NCBI RefSeq assembly: GCF_000407445.1
Contig: NZ_ASWB01000004.1
Span: 355,309-419,308 of the forward strand
Length of the DNA stretch: 64,000 bases
Reading direction: 5' to 3'
Origin: Enterococcus moraviensis ATCC BAA-383
GTDB lineage: Bacteria > Bacillota > Bacilli > Lactobacillales > Enterococcaceae
Positions within the stretch are counted from its first letter, which is position 1; every line of letters begins with the position of its first letter. The notes beneath the pieces were generated by a model that worked only from the letters and a program-made list of their open reading frames with translations, was not told the origin of the DNA and did no database searches. The translations under genes were made by a program, and so were the position numbers. This document shows, piece after piece, positions 51,301 through 60,469 of this stretch.

Positions 51301-51891
51301 CAACAGCATGGATTTATCGATTCAGTTGGGTTTGACATGTACTCACAAATGTTGTCAGAAGCCGTTGCCCGTAAGCAAGGAAAAACGATTCAAGATCAAA
51401 AAACATCTGTTGAAATCGATCTTGGAATTGACGCTTACTTACCAACAAGTTATATTTCAGATGAACGTCAAAAAATTGAAATCTACAAACGAATTCGTCA
51501 GTTAGAAAATATGGATATGTATGATGAATTAGAAGCAGATCTACTCGATCGTTTTGGTGAGTATCCAGATGAAGTAGCGCATTTGTTAACAACCGGACAA
51601 ATCAAAATGGACGGTGATCGTGCTCTGGTTGAAACGATCCGTAAGAGACAACAAGAAATAACTTTCACGTTAAGCAAAATTGGAACAAAAACATATAATG
51701 TAGAACAAATTTTTGAGGCATTGTCCCATACGCAGTTAAAAGCGGATCTTGCTGTGGACAACGAGAAGATGTCTATTCGTTTAAAATTGCCTAAAGATAT
51801 GAAAGAAGCTACTTGGCTTCAAGAAGTAGCATTCTTTACAACTGCTTTAAGACAAGAAAAATATAAGACTGTAGCCGTTGAGGCTGAGTGA
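48358..51891 (+). CDS. mfd: Transcription-repair coupling factor
   Basis: 1177 residues. Mfd pushes stalled RNA polymerase off DNA damage and brings in UvrA. N-terminal UvrB-like region with a decayed Walker A (GLAGSAKT), RNA polymerase-binding CarD-like domain near 494-565 (GDYVVHANHGIGKYIGM), RecG-like motor with Walker A VGDVGYGKTEVALRAAF near 644 and DEEQRFG near 747, a helicase C part ETGVDIPNANTLFVENAD, and the C-terminal TRCF domain. GTG start with AGGAGG 9 bases upstream. Confidence 0.97.
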   Translation: MNIIEQIGASTLARDWQQQLIGNTRQLITGLAGSAKTLVMTSGYKQKNKKIVVAVPNLYYGNQLVEDFRNIVSDDEVYLFPVDEVLSAEMAFSSPEARAERVAALNFLLTDRAGILVVPVAGLRKYLPTKQTWEQAQLHWEIGGEIELDTLAQQLVLMGYERQSLVGKPGDFSIRGSIVDVYPLNCEYPVRAELFDIEIDSLRYFEADTQRSVSPVEAVTLSPMTDLVFSKEDLVHGEKELTKALEKRVAIAKDTAEKEFLQEYFGQLATSWSQGIPTDTAHYYTDLLYEEKTTLLDYLSEDSLVFIDDYARILEAEREIIREENEWQVLKLEEMRVFPEQTFGLEFHEQVRKMHFATTFFSLFQKGMGNLRFQAIHNFQYRSMQQFFGQMPLLKTEMDRWQKQDQTVIVFVPTKERSQKVEELFRDFDISSVTASADKLIEGKIQIVEGSLQSGFELPVEKIVAITEKEIFHTTTKKRARRQTVSNAERLKSYSDLKNGDYVVHANHGIGKYIGMQTLEVDGVHQDYITILYQNDDKLFIPVTQLNLIQKFVASEAKSPKVNKLGGSEWSKTKRKVSSKIEDIADDLIQLYASRESEKGYAFPPDDAYQKEFEDAFPYSETDDQLRSTAEIKHDMEKTRPMDRLLVGDVGYGKTEVALRAAFKAINNNKQVAFLVPTTILAQQHYETMLDRFEGFPVEVGLLSRFRTKKQQSETIEKIKHGQVDIVVGTHRLLSQDINFSDLGLLVIDEEQRFGVKHKERLKQLRAQVDVLTLTATPIPRTLHMSMLGVRDLSVIETPPENRYPIQTYVMENNPGAIREAIEREMARDGQVFYLYNRVDTIEQKVEEIQALVPDARIAYAHGQMTEVQLENTLFDFIERQYDVLVTTTIIETGVDIPNANTLFVENADYMGLSTLYQLRGRVGRSNRVAYAYFMYEQQKILNEVSEKRLEAIKDFTELGSGFKIAMRDLSIRGAGNLLGAQQHGFIDSVGFDMYSQMLSEAVARKQGKTIQDQKTSVEIDLGIDAYLPTSYISDERQKIEIYKRIRQLENMDMYDELEADLLDRFGEYPDEVAHLLTTGQIKMDGDRALVETIRKRQQEITFTLSKIGTKTYNVEQIFEALSHTQLKADLAVDNEKMSIRLKLPKDMKEATWLQEVAFFTTALRQEKYKTVAVEAE

Positions 51892-51967
51892 TAAAAATTA
51901 GTTTTTAAGAGAAAGAAAAAATCTGATTTTCCATTCAAGAAGAATCAGGATCATTCAACGTTTGAAT

Positions 51968-52084
51968 GTGTCTAGCGTTACGGGCTATCCTCTTGGAAAA
52001 AGAGAAAATACGTATGTGACAAGAAACAGCCTTGCGCATTTTCCTCTTTTCCGCTCGAGGTTAAACGAGCTCATTACGCTTTTA
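51968..52084 (+). repeat. Dispersed intergenic repeat, copy D
   Basis: GTCTAGCGTTACGGGCTA, then CTTGGAAAAAGAGAAAATA, a middle, ATTTTCCTCTTTTCCGC, and TTAAACGAGCTCATTACGCT followed by TTTA. The two inner arms pair at 13 of 15 positions (one G-U). The outer ends are also partly complementary. It ends 4 bases before the Shine-Dalgarno of the flippase gene. Confidence 0.6.
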
Positions 52085-52100
52085 AAATAGGAGGTCAACC

Positions 52101-53684
52101 ATGGCACACAAAGAAATGCGGTCAATGATGCAAGGTGCAGCTATTTTAACGATTGCATCGTTTATTGCTAAAGTGCTGAGTGCGGTTTACCGAGTGCCTT
52201 TTCAAAATTTAGTTGGAGATGAAGGGTTTTACGTCTATCAACAAGTTTATCCGATTTATGGCATTGCGATGACTTTAGCATTATCTGGGCTGCCGCAATT
52301 TATTTCAAAAATTGTAGCAGAACAATCAGATATCAGCGGACAGAAAAAAATTTTACAACAGCTTTTCCCTTTTGTTTTTGTGATTGCGGGTTTGTGTTGG
52401 GCATTTTTCTTTTTGGGTAGTCATGAAATTGCCTTTATGATGGGAGATTATCGATTAGCACCACTGATCCAAGTTGTGTCGTTTACCTTTTTACTAGTGC
52501 CGATCTTGTCTTTTTATCGTGGGAATTTTCAAGGACATTTATTGATGGTTCCAAGCGCTGTTTCTCAAGTAACTGAACAAATCGTTCGAGTCGGAGTGAT
52601 TTTGATAGCAGCGTATTCTTTTAGTCGATTTGGTTGGTCTGTTTATCAAACAGGCACGATCGCTATGGCAGGTGCCTTGTTTGGAGGTATCGTTGCGGCG
52701 GGAATACTATGGTATTATGACAGGAAAATTCGTGTAGGAAGTTCCGCTTATCTTACGCAATGGAAAGTTGAAAAAGGCTCTAGGAAATTATTCGGTCGTT
52801 TAGTCGTTGAAGGTGGGATCGTTTCATTATATAGCGCCTATTTGATCCTCTTTCAATTAATTGATTCTTTTTTGGTCAAAAATTCATTAGTAGCAGCTGG
52901 AATCAGTGACGCGGCTGCTAAAGTTGATAAAGGGGTTTATGATCGTGGGCAGCCGTTGGTTCAGTTAGGTCTAGTGGTTGCATTAGCATTAAGTTCGAGT
53001 TTTCTACCAGCGTTGACAAAATATTTTATGAGTCAAGAAAATGCTCGTTTTTTACAAGCGGCTAAAGTATTTTTACGATTGACTACAACGATTGCAGCCG
53101 CTGCGTCAATTGGTTTAGCGTTGTTACTTCCTTACATGAATTTTGCTCTATTTAAAGATTATAAAGGGAACGGTGTGTTAGGAGTATACGTTTGTTCGAT
53201 TGCTTTTATGGCAGTTATCCAAGCCTATCAAAGTATCTTGCAAAGTCGCAATCGATTTTTTACCTCAATGTTATCAGCTGGGATCGGTTTATTGGTCAAG
53301 TTATTTTTAACAAGTCCGTTAACCTATTCTTTTGGAACACTGGGTGCGAGTATATCAACAATTACTGGATTAGTAGTTACCTTGTTTTTCTTGGTTGTTT
53401 TTTCAAAAAAAGAAATTAATCGTTTTGTCGTGGAACATCATTTTTTGAAAAAATTAACGATCAGTTTAGGAATCATGGGATTTGTGTTACTCTGTTATCA
53501 AGGTGTGATTGCGGTGCTTTTTGGAATAGTTGAACATCGTGGTCAAGCATTGATCCTTACAATAGTTGGTGTTTTAATGGGTGGTACGACCTTTATTTTT
53601 ACGATTGTTAAAATAAAACTATTTACAATTCGGGAATGGCTTACATTACCGTTTGGAGCGAAAATATTAAGAATGAAGAGGTAA
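52101..53684 (+). CDS. MOP-family lipid II/polysaccharide flippase (SpoVB/YabM/MurJ-like)
   Basis: 527 residues, about fourteen hydrophobic helices. Typical start [20 protein letters not shown] and [19 protein letters not shown] of the SpoVB/YabM branch of MOP flippases, which move undecaprenyl-linked precursors across the membrane. Same neighbourhood (mfd, then yabM, rqcP, divIC) as in Bacillus. AGGAGG precedes the ATG. The stop is 5 bases before rqcP. Confidence 0.9.
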   Translation: MAHKEMRSMMQGAAILTIASFIAKVLSAVYRVPFQNLVGDEGFYVYQQVYPIYGIAMTLALSGLPQFISKIVAEQSDISGQKKILQQLFPFVFVIAGLCWAFFFLGSHEIAFMMGDYRLAPLIQVVSFTFLLVPILSFYRGNFQGHLLMVPSAVSQVTEQIVRVGVILIAAYSFSRFGWSVYQTGTIAMAGALFGGIVAAGILWYYDRKIRVGSSAYLTQWKVEKGSRKLFGRLVVEGGIVSLYSAYLILFQLIDSFLVKNSLVAAGISDAAAKVDKGVYDRGQPLVQLGLVVALALSSSFLPALTKYFMSQENARFLQAAKVFLRLTTTIAAAASIGLALLLPYMNFALFKDYKGNGVLGVYVCSIAFMAVIQAYQSILQSRNRFFTSMLSAGIGLLVKLFLTSPLTYSFGTLGASISTITGLVVTLFFLVVFSKKEINRFVVEHHFLKKLTISLGIMGFVLLCYQGVIAVLFGIVEHRGQALILTIVGVLMGGTTFIFTIVKIKLFTIREWLTLPFGAKILRMKR

Positions 53685-53689
53685 AGTGT

Positions 53690-53965
53690 ATGCGTTTAGA
53701 TAAATTTTTAAAAGTGTCTCGTATTATTAAGAGAAGACCTGTAGCGAAAGAAGTCGCGGATAAAGGGCGGATTCAAATCAATGGTATTCTAGCAAAATCT
53801 TCTAGTAATGTTAAAATTGGCGATCAAGTTAAAATTCAATTTGGAAATAAAATTTTAGAAATAGAAGTTCTTGAATTACGCGATTCAACGAAAAAAGAAG
53901 ATGCAGAAAAGATGTATCAGATTATTTCAGAGAAAAGAGTCGAAAATAGTGACAATTTAGATTAG
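53690..53965 (+). CDS. rqcP: S4-domain ribosome quality-control factor RqcP
   Basis: 91 residues from the ATG at 53690; GAAGAGG lies about 8 bases upstream at the end of the flippase gene, and the longer frame from 53636 is only overlap. S4 RNA-binding domain: [20 protein letters not shown] and [20 protein letters not shown]. RqcP (YabO/Hsp15-like) works with RqcH to add alanine tails to stalled chains on the 50S subunit. Conserved place before divIC. Confidence 0.9.
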   Translation: MRLDKFLKVSRIIKRRPVAKEVADKGRIQINGILAKSSSNVKIGDQVKIQFGNKILEIEVLELRDSTKKEDAEKMYQIISEKRVENSDNLD

Positions 53966-53982
53966 ACAAGCTTCTTAGATGT

Positions 53983-53991
53983 TGGTATAAT
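53983..53991 (+). promoter_or_regulatory. Extended -10 promoter of divIC
   Basis: TGGTATAAT (TG-N-TATAAT), 36 bases before the divIC start codon, with a poor TTAGAC at 53962-53967 as a possible -35. Confidence 0.5.
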
Positions 53992-54027
53992 GAGACAGAC
54001 AAACCAAAAACGAGTGGAGCGGAAAAC

Positions 54028-54492
54028 ATGGGCAAAAAGAAAAAAGACATGGAAAAAGTTGCTGCCTTGGATAATGAGTATACAAAAGAACAGTATGCTG
54101 AATTTCAAAAACAGCAAAAGCAGTTGATTTTCAGGCGCCGACGTCTGGCAGTTGTTTTTCTCGTGGCGTTTGTGATATTTATTGTTTCAGGTGTCCAGCT
54201 AATGAAAGATTATCAGCAATTGAATGCATTCAAAAAACAGCAGACTGAAGCTGTAGCTGAGTCGGCAGAAGCAGATAAGAAGTTAAAGCGCTTGGAACAA
54301 GATGTTGCTCTTTTGAGAGATGAGGATTATGTGGCGAAGTTAGCTCGTAGCCGTTATTTTGTTTCAAAAGAAGGTGAACAAATCTACAACATTCCAGAGT
54401 TAGGCGGAACGACTAGCTCCAGTAATGAGCAAAAATCATCAGAAGAAAGTCAATCACAGTCTCATTCATCTGATAAAAAATCAGGCGAATAG
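54028..54492 (+). CDS. divIC: Septum formation initiator DivIC/FtsB family protein
   Basis: 154 residues. Charged cytoplasmic N-terminus (1-36), one membrane helix (LAVVFLVAFVIFIVSGVQLM, near 40-59), then a coiled coil (LNAFKKQQTEAVAESAEADK) and the FtsB/DivIC motif LRDEDYVAKLARSRYFVSKE. The tail is Ser/Gln/Glu-rich and probably disordered. Part of the divisome FtsL-DivIB complex outside the membrane. Confidence 0.92.
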   Translation: MGKKKKDMEKVAALDNEYTKEQYAEFQKQQKQLIFRRRRLAVVFLVAFVIFIVSGVQLMKDYQQLNAFKKQQTEAVAESAEADKKLKRLEQDVALLRDEDYVAKLARSRYFVSKEGEQIYNIPELGGTTSSSNEQKSSEESQSQSHSSDKKSGE

Positions 54493-54535
54493 CTGCAGAT
54501 ATAATAGGGTAAATAATAGGAGGAACATTTTTTTT

Positions 54536-55009
54536 ATGTCAATTGAAGTAGGAGCGAAGTTGCCAGGAAAAGTGTCTGGTATCACTAATTTTGGTGCCTT
54601 TATCGATTTAGGTGAAGGAAAAACAGGGTTGGTTCACATTAGTGAAGTATCAAATGGATTTGTAAAAGATATCCATGATGTATTGACTGTAGGGGATGAA
54701 GTAACTGTAAAAGTTACCTCAGTCGGAGATGATGGTAAAGTAGGTCTGTCGATTCGTAAAGCGCAAGAACAACCGGCTGAACCAAAACGTGAATATCAAC
54801 GTCGCGATAACAATGAGCACCAAGGGAATCGTGATCGTGGAGCGCGTCCAGCACCTAAAAAACAATTTACAAGAGCACAACCAACGAACTCAAAACAAGA
54901 TTTTGATTCATTAATGAGCTCATTTTTAAAAGATAGTGATGACCGTTTGACTTCTTTGAAACGTAATACAGAAGGTAAACGTGGTGGACGCGGTGGGCGT
55001 CGCAACTAA
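54536..55009 (+). CDS. S1-domain RNA-binding protein (YabR-like)
   Basis: 157 residues from the ATG at 54536, which has AGGAGG 12 bases upstream; the longer frame from 54425 is overlap with divIC. Residues 1-78 are an S1 domain (KVSGITNFGAFIDLGEGKTG, LVHISEVSNGFV). The rest is a charged linker with REYQRRDNNEHQGNRDRGAR and an RGG-like end (GKRGGRGGRRN), fit for binding RNA. Same order as in Bacillus (divIC-yabR). A small hairpin terminator follows. Confidence 0.9.
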   Translation: MSIEVGAKLPGKVSGITNFGAFIDLGEGKTGLVHISEVSNGFVKDIHDVLTVGDEVTVKVTSVGDDGKVGLSIRKAQEQPAEPKREYQRRDNNEHQGNRDRGARPAPKKQFTRAQPTNSKQDFDSLMSSFLKDSDDRLTSLKRNTEGKRGGRGGRRN

Positions 55010-55022
55010 TGAATAAATAATT

Positions 55023-55056
55023 GAAGCTGAGCGAAAGCTCGGCTTTTGTGTTTTAG
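55023..55056 (+). terminator. Terminator after the YabR-like gene
   Basis: AAGCTGAGC, GAAA loop, GCTCGGCTT (one G-U), then TTTGTGTTTT (55024-55055). Short but typical tetraloop hairpin. Confidence 0.65.
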
Positions 55057-55104
55057 GCATTTCCTTGAAAAAGTCTATAAACTATGGAACAAAGAGGTGA
55101 ATAG

Positions 55105-56487
55105 ATGTTTCGAGAATTTTACGATCATTGCAAAAACAATCACTATTGGTCACCCAATCAAAAAATCTTATTAGCGATTTCTGGTGGGGTAGATTCAATG
55201 GTTTTACTAGAAATGATGCAAGCAGCAGCTAAAAAAGATCAATTGCAACTTACAGTAGCGCATGTCGATCACCGATTGCGTATAGAATCAGAAGAAGAAG
55301 CGCTGTATCTAAAAAAATATTGCCAAAAACAAGGCCTAACCTATTACAGTAGAATATGGGAAGACGCCGATAAAACAAAAAATACAGAAGCTCGTGCTCG
55401 TAAATTTCGATATGATTTTTTTGGCGAAATCATGGCGCAAGAAAAAATCCCAGTACTTTTAACTGCTCACCACAGTGATGATCAAGCTGAAACGATTCTA
55501 ATGAAGCTGACAAGAGGAAGTGCATTATCCAATTTAGTCGGAATAAGAGCAAAACAAGTTTTTGGTAGTGGAATGCTGATTCGGCCTTTCTTGATTTTTT
55601 CCAAAGAAAAATTAGAGCAATTTGCTGAACAATCAAAACTTGTGTATTTTGAAGATCATACCAATCAAACAGATACGTATATGCGCAATCGGCTAAGGCA
55701 TCAGGTCGTTCCACTTTTGAAAAAAGAGAATCCTCGTTTTTTACAGCATATTGCTGAATTTAGCCAACAAATTACGTCAGCTGATGAAGTCGTTCAAATG
55801 GTTATTGAACCGATGTATGATCGATTAGTCAAAGAAACGGCAGAGGGCTGGGCGATTCAATTAACAGAGTTGAAACAAGCCAAACGAAGTGTGCAGACAT
55901 TTTTCTTGATGTCTTTATTTCAACATACATTAATCCCAAAAGGAATCACAATCAGTCAAGACCAAATACAACAACTACTGACAATGATTGAACAACCAAC
56001 GCCACAACTATCGATGGATATTGAAAAAAAATGGCAAGTGATCAAAGAATATGATATCCTTTGGCTGAAAAAAAAGCAGATCAACTATGAAGAAAATCTA
56101 TTTTATTTAAATGAGAATGAGCATGTCTTTTTGTCGGAAAATGAATGGCTGGGGTTGGAACTTGCCGAAGGCACACTTATACCACCAGAAATTGTAAACG
56201 ATTGGACAGAATTTTCCTTACGCATAAGTACACAAACAAGACTACCTTTAACGATCCGTCATCGCAAAAATGGAGATAGAATTTCGTTGACACCAAATTT
56301 AACAAAACGAATCAATCGACTCTTTATCGATCGGAAAATACCTAATTTAATGAGAGAGCGGGCATGGCTGATTCTCTCTGCTGAAGGTGAGATCATTTGG
56401 GTTCCGCAATTTGCAAATTCATATTTGAGTATTCCTAAAGAAACTGATAAAATACACTACAGGCTCCTTTATAAAATAAAAGAGTAA
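55105..56487 (+). CDS. tilS: tRNA(Ile)-lysidine synthase
   Basis: 460 residues. PP-loop ATPase motif AISGGVDSMVLLEMM near residue 25, then VAHVDHRLRIESEEEALYLK and TAHHSDDQAETILMKLTRG. It attaches lysine to C34 of tRNA-Ile(CAU), changing its decoding from AUG to AUA. C-terminal region with TRLPLTIRHRKNGDRI, the TilS C-terminal domain. AAAGAGGTG precedes the ATG. hpt follows, as in most Firmicutes. Confidence 0.95.
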   Translation: MFREFYDHCKNNHYWSPNQKILLAISGGVDSMVLLEMMQAAAKKDQLQLTVAHVDHRLRIESEEEALYLKKYCQKQGLTYYSRIWEDADKTKNTEARARKFRYDFFGEIMAQEKIPVLLTAHHSDDQAETILMKLTRGSALSNLVGIRAKQVFGSGMLIRPFLIFSKEKLEQFAEQSKLVYFEDHTNQTDTYMRNRLRHQVVPLLKKENPRFLQHIAEFSQQITSADEVVQMVIEPMYDRLVKETAEGWAIQLTELKQAKRSVQTFFLMSLFQHTLIPKGITISQDQIQQLLTMIEQPTPQLSMDIEKKWQVIKEYDILWLKKKQINYEENLFYLNENEHVFLSENEWLGLELAEGTLIPPEIVNDWTEFSLRISTQTRLPLTIRHRKNGDRISLTPNLTKRINRLFIDRKIPNLMRERAWLILSAEGEIIWVPQFANSYLSIPKETDKIHYRLLYKIKE

Positions 56488-56633
56488 AAGCCCTAAATTA
56501 CTTTTATTCAAAGAAGCAAAATAATATAAAACGTTAGAAAAATAAACTCACAGGAAAAGGAGAGCCGTTGCTCTTACGAATTTATTCGTTTAAAAGCAAA
56601 GGGCATCGAACCTTAAAGGAAAAGGAGAGTAAT

Positions 56634-57179
56634 ATGTTAGAGAACGATATTCAACAAGTATTGATTACGAAAGAACAAATTCTTGAAAAATCAGTAGAAC
56701 TTGGCAAACAACTAACAGAAGATTATAAGGGTAAGAATCCGTTAGTAATCGGTATTTTGAAAGGTGCAATTCCTTTTATGGCGGATATTACCCGCTGTAT
56801 CGATACTCATTTGGAGATGGATTTCATGGCGGTCTCTAGTTACGGGAATGCAACTGTATCTTCTGGTGAGGTAAAAATCATCAAAGATTTAGATACAAAT
56901 GTTGAAGGCCGTGATATTTTGATCGTAGAAGATATCATTGATAGCGGTCGTACATTAGCTTACTTAGTCGATCTTTTCAAATACAGAAAAGCAGCTTCAG
57001 TGAAAATTGTCACGTTGCTGGATAAGCCAGAAGGACGTGTGGTTGATATCGTTGCAGACTATGTTGGCTTTGATGTGCCCAATGAGTTTGTTGTAGGGTA
57101 TGGCTTAGACTATGCAGAAGCTTATCGGAATCTTCCATATGTAGGCGTATTGAAACCTGAAATCTATGAAACAAATTAA
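56634..57179 (+). CDS. hpt: Hypoxanthine-guanine phosphoribosyltransferase
   Basis: 181 residues from the ATG at 56634 with AAAAGGAG upstream; the frame from 56568 starts ahead of that site. PRPP-binding motif [20 protein letters not shown]-terminal [19 protein letters not shown]. It salvages hypoxanthine and guanine to IMP and GMP. Within the tilS-hpt-ftsH block. It would use hypoxanthine made by the adenine deaminase encoded elsewhere in this window. Confidence 0.95.
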   Translation: MLENDIQQVLITKEQILEKSVELGKQLTEDYKGKNPLVIGILKGAIPFMADITRCIDTHLEMDFMAVSSYGNATVSSGEVKIIKDLDTNVEGRDILIVEDIIDSGRTLAYLVDLFKYRKAASVKIVTLLDKPEGRVVDIVADYVGFDVPNEFVVGYGLDYAEAYRNLPYVGVLKPEIYETN

Positions 57180-57200
57180 TATCTCTCTTAGATTTACTTA

Positions 57201-57209
57201 TGTTACAAT
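57201..57209 (+). promoter_or_regulatory. Possible extended -10 promoter of ftsH
   Basis: TGTTACAAT (TG-N-TACAAT), 71 bases before the ftsH start codon. No convincing -35. Confidence 0.4.
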
Positions 57210-57279
57210 GTAAAGGTCAGAATTGATAAAAAATAAAACGTAAAATTAAATTACGCATAGTAATCAAAGGAGGACAGGC

Positions 57280-59430
57280 ATGAATAAAAAGAATAGTGGC
57301 ATGAAAAATGGCCTATATTATGTATTGCTGATTTTGGCGATGGTCATGGTTGTATATTTCATCTTTGGAAATAACAATCCTCAATCACCAGATATCGAAT
57401 ATTCGACTTTCAGTACTCAGTTAGAGGAAGGGAAAGTCAAAGAACTAACTATCCAACCAACCAATGGTGTGTATAAAATCACAGGTCAATACAAAGAAAA
57501 ACAAGAAATCAAAAACACTGGTGGTTTGTCTTTATGGGGATCGACAGAGGTTTCTACAAAAGCATTTACTACGATGGTCTTGCCGAGTGACATCACATTA
57601 TCAGGGATTCAAGATATGGCGAAAGACAACAATGTGAAACTTACAGTCAAAGAGCAATCAACAAGTGGTGCTTGGCTGTCAATCTTATTTAGTTTCTTAC
57701 CGATCGTATTGTTCATCTTCTTATTCTATATGATGATGGGACAACAAGGTGGTGGCGGTGGCGGTGGCGGCCGTGTCATGAACTTTGGTAAATCAAAAGC
57801 CAAAGAAGCAGACAAAAAAGCGAACCGTGTACGCTTCTCTGATGTAGCAGGAGCTGAAGAAGAAAAACAAGAATTAGTAGAAGTGGTCGAATTCTTAAAA
57901 GATCCTCGCCGTTTCGTTGAATTAGGAGCTCGTATTCCAGCGGGTGTCCTATTAGAAGGACCTCCAGGGACAGGTAAAACATTACTTGCTAAAGCTGTTG
58001 CCGGTGAAGCAGGCGTGCCGTTCTACTCTATCTCAGGTTCAGACTTCGTTGAAATGTTTGTCGGTGTCGGTGCAAGCCGTGTCCGTGATTTGTTTGAAAC
58101 AGCGAAGAAAAATGCTCCAGCAATCATCTTCATCGATGAAATCGATGCAGTTGGTCGTCAACGTGGCGCTGGTATGGGTGGCGGACACGATGAACGTGAA
58201 CAAACTCTTAACCAATTACTAGTTGAAATGGATGGATTTGATGGTAACGAAGGAGTAATCGTCGTTGCTGCAACAAACCGTTCAGATGTGTTAGATCCAG
58301 CATTATTACGTCCAGGACGTTTTGACCGTCAAATCTTAGTTGGCCGTCCAGATGTTAAAGGTCGTGAAGCGATTCTTAAAGTTCATGCTCGTAACAAACC
58401 ATTAGCTGACGATGTTGATTTGAAAGTCGTAGCACAACAAACACCAGGTTTTGCTGGTGCTGATTTAGAAAACGTCTTAAACGAAGCGGCTCTAGTTGCT
58501 GCTCGTCGTAATAAAAAGAAAATTGATGCATCCGATGTGGACGAAGCAGAAGACCGCGTAATTGCAGGTCCTGCGAAGAGAGATCGTGTGATCAATAAAA
58601 AAGAACGCGAAATGGTTGCTTACCACGAAGCAGGACATACCATTGTTGGTTTAGTCTTAAGCCGTGCCCGTATCGTTCATAAAGTAACGATCATTCCTCG
58701 TGGACGCGCTGGCGGTTATATGATCGCTTTACCAAAAGAAGATCAATTCTTAATGACCAAAGAAGACATGTTTGAACAAATCGTTGGATTACTTGGTGGA
58801 CGTACAGCAGAAGAAATTATTTTCGATGTACAATCAACAGGTGCTTCTAATGACTTCGAACAAGCAACAGGGATTGCCCGTAGCATGGTAACTGAATATG
58901 GAATGAGTGACAAATTAGGTCCTGTTCAATATGAAGGAAACCACCAAGTCTTTGTTGGACGTGACTATGGTCAAACAAAAGCTTACTCAGAACAGGTAGC
59001 ATTCGAAATCGATCAAGAAGTACGTCGTATCTTGATGGAAGCACACGATAAAGCGCGTGAAATCATTGAAACGCACCGTGCGCAACATAAACTAATTGCT
59101 GAAAAACTATTAGAGTATGAAACCCTAGATGCTCGCAGTATCAAATCATTGTTTGAAGAAGGCGTTATGCCACAAGACGTTATTGACAGCCAATTCCCTA
59201 GTGAAAAAGCACAAACGTTCGAAGAGGCAAAACGTGCATTAGAAGAAAAAGATGCACAAAAACAAGTCGAAGAAAAACAAGATTTTGAAGAAGCAAAACA
59301 AGAATTAAACAACGAAGCTGAAGAAGTAAAAGCGGACAGTGAAAAAACAGAGGAAAAAGTTCAATCAGAAGATGAACGTAAAAATGACTCTGAATACGAC
59401 CGTAATAACTTTGATGACCGTTATAAATAA
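57280..59430 (+). CDS. ftsH: ATP-dependent membrane zinc metalloprotease FtsH
   Basis: 716 residues. Two membrane helices (near 10-28 and 128-150) around an outer domain, a glycine-rich linker (GGGGGGG), AAA domain with Walker [20 protein letters not shown] near 226, Walker [15 protein letters not shown] with RPGRFDRQI, and zinc site HEAGH near 449 plus a downstream Asp in [12 protein letters not shown]. It degrades unstable or misfolded membrane and cytosolic proteins. The last 90 residues are a long Glu/Lys/Asp-rich tail, longer than in E. coli. A hairpin terminator follows. Confidence 0.97.
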   Translation: MNKKNSGMKNGLYYVLLILAMVMVVYFIFGNNNPQSPDIEYSTFSTQLEEGKVKELTIQPTNGVYKITGQYKEKQEIKNTGGLSLWGSTEVSTKAFTTMVLPSDITLSGIQDMAKDNNVKLTVKEQSTSGAWLSILFSFLPIVLFIFLFYMMMGQQGGGGGGGGRVMNFGKSKAKEADKKANRVRFSDVAGAEEEKQELVEVVEFLKDPRRFVELGARIPAGVLLEGPPGTGKTLLAKAVAGEAGVPFYSISGSDFVEMFVGVGASRVRDLFETAKKNAPAIIFIDEIDAVGRQRGAGMGGGHDEREQTLNQLLVEMDGFDGNEGVIVVAATNRSDVLDPALLRPGRFDRQILVGRPDVKGREAILKVHARNKPLADDVDLKVVAQQTPGFAGADLENVLNEAALVAARRNKKKIDASDVDEAEDRVIAGPAKRDRVINKKEREMVAYHEAGHTIVGLVLSRARIVHKVTIIPRGRAGGYMIALPKEDQFLMTKEDMFEQIVGLLGGRTAEEIIFDVQSTGASNDFEQATGIARSMVTEYGMSDKLGPVQYEGNHQVFVGRDYGQTKAYSEQVAFEIDQEVRRILMEAHDKAREIIETHRAQHKLIAEKLLEYETLDARSIKSLFEEGVMPQDVIDSQFPSEKAQTFEEAKRALEEKDAQKQVEEKQDFEEAKQELNNEAEEVKADSEKTEEKVQSEDERKNDSEYDRNNFDDRYK

Positions 59431-59433
59431 ACA

Positions 59434-59470
59434 CATAGAGCATCCCTTTTACGGGGTGCTCTATTTTTAA
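59434..59470 (+). terminator. Rho-independent terminator after ftsH
   Basis: ATAGAGCATCCC (59435-59446) pairs with GGGGTGCTCTAT (59453-59464), followed by T5. Confidence 0.85.
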
Positions 59471-59560
59471 CTGAAATTATTTAGTTGAAAAAATAATCAA
59501 TTCCTAGTATTATCGGGTAATGAGTCAGAAAAAGTAGCAAGTGAGAAGAGGAAAATAAAA

Positions 59561-60457
59561 ATGGAAGATTACTTAGTTAAAGCGTTATGTTATGAAGGAT
59601 CGATTCGCGCTTACGCAGTGTGCGCAACAAATACAATTTCAGAAGCACAAAAACGTCATGATACATGGAGTTCATCAACAGCAGCATTAGGCAGAACGAT
59701 GGTAGGCGCTTTATTACTTGGAGCAACATTAAAAGGTGAAGATAAATTAACTGTAAAAGTTCAAGGAAATGGGCCAGCAGGAAGTATTGTTGTTGATAGC
59801 GACGGTAGTGGAAATACTAAAGGATACATAAAAAATCCTCATGTTAGCTTAACATTGAATGAGAGCGGTAAAATCGATGTTCGTGGAGCTGTTGGAACGG
59901 AAGGGATCTTTACTGTAATCAAAGATTTAGGTTTAAAAGAAACATTCTCAGGACAAACCCCCATCGTGTCTGGCGAAATTGGAGAAGATTTCACTTATTT
60001 CATGGCCGTTTCTGAACAAATCCCATCTGCAATTGGGCTGAGTGTCTTGGTTGATACAGATGAAACAGTCAAAGCAGCAGGTGGCTTTATGATTCAAGTT
60101 ATGCCAGGTGCGGATGAAAAAACAATCGACTTCATTGAACAACGTTTGCAAGAAGTACCGATGATCTCTCGGTTGATTGACGAAGGAGAATCGCCAGAAG
60201 GTATTCTAGAACGTCTACTTGGTAAAGATGAAATCGAAATACTAGAAAAAATGCCTGTTCAGTTTAATTGTAATTGCTCAAAAGAAAAATTTGGTACGGC
60301 GATTATAGCTGTGGGATTAGATGAAATCAACGCCATGATTGATGAAGATCACGGTGCAGAGGCTGTTTGCCAATTTTGTGGTAACAAGTATCATTATAGT
60401 GAAGCAGATCTAATTGAACTCCGAGACGAAGCAATTAAAAATACACGTGAAAAGTAG
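59561..60457 (+). CDS. hslO: Redox-regulated chaperonin Hsp33
   Basis: 298 residues, normal length. The four zinc-binding cysteines of the redox switch are seen as CNCSKEKF (near 236-238) and CQFCGNKY (near 269-272). Oxidation of these releases zinc and turns on the holdase. N-terminal substrate-binding part with VKVQGNGPAGSIVVDSDGSG. Followed after 12 bases by dusB. Confidence 0.96.
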   Translation: MEDYLVKALCYEGSIRAYAVCATNTISEAQKRHDTWSSSTAALGRTMVGALLLGATLKGEDKLTVKVQGNGPAGSIVVDSDGSGNTKGYIKNPHVSLTLNESGKIDVRGAVGTEGIFTVIKDLGLKETFSGQTPIVSGEIGEDFTYFMAVSEQIPSAIGLSVLVDTDETVKAAGGFMIQVMPGADEKTIDFIEQRLQEVPMISRLIDEGESPEGILERLLGKDEIEILEKMPVQFNCNCSKEKFGTAIIAVGLDEINAMIDEDHGAEAVCQFCGNKYHYSEADLIELRDEAIKNTREK

Positions 60458-60469
60458 GAGAGATACACT

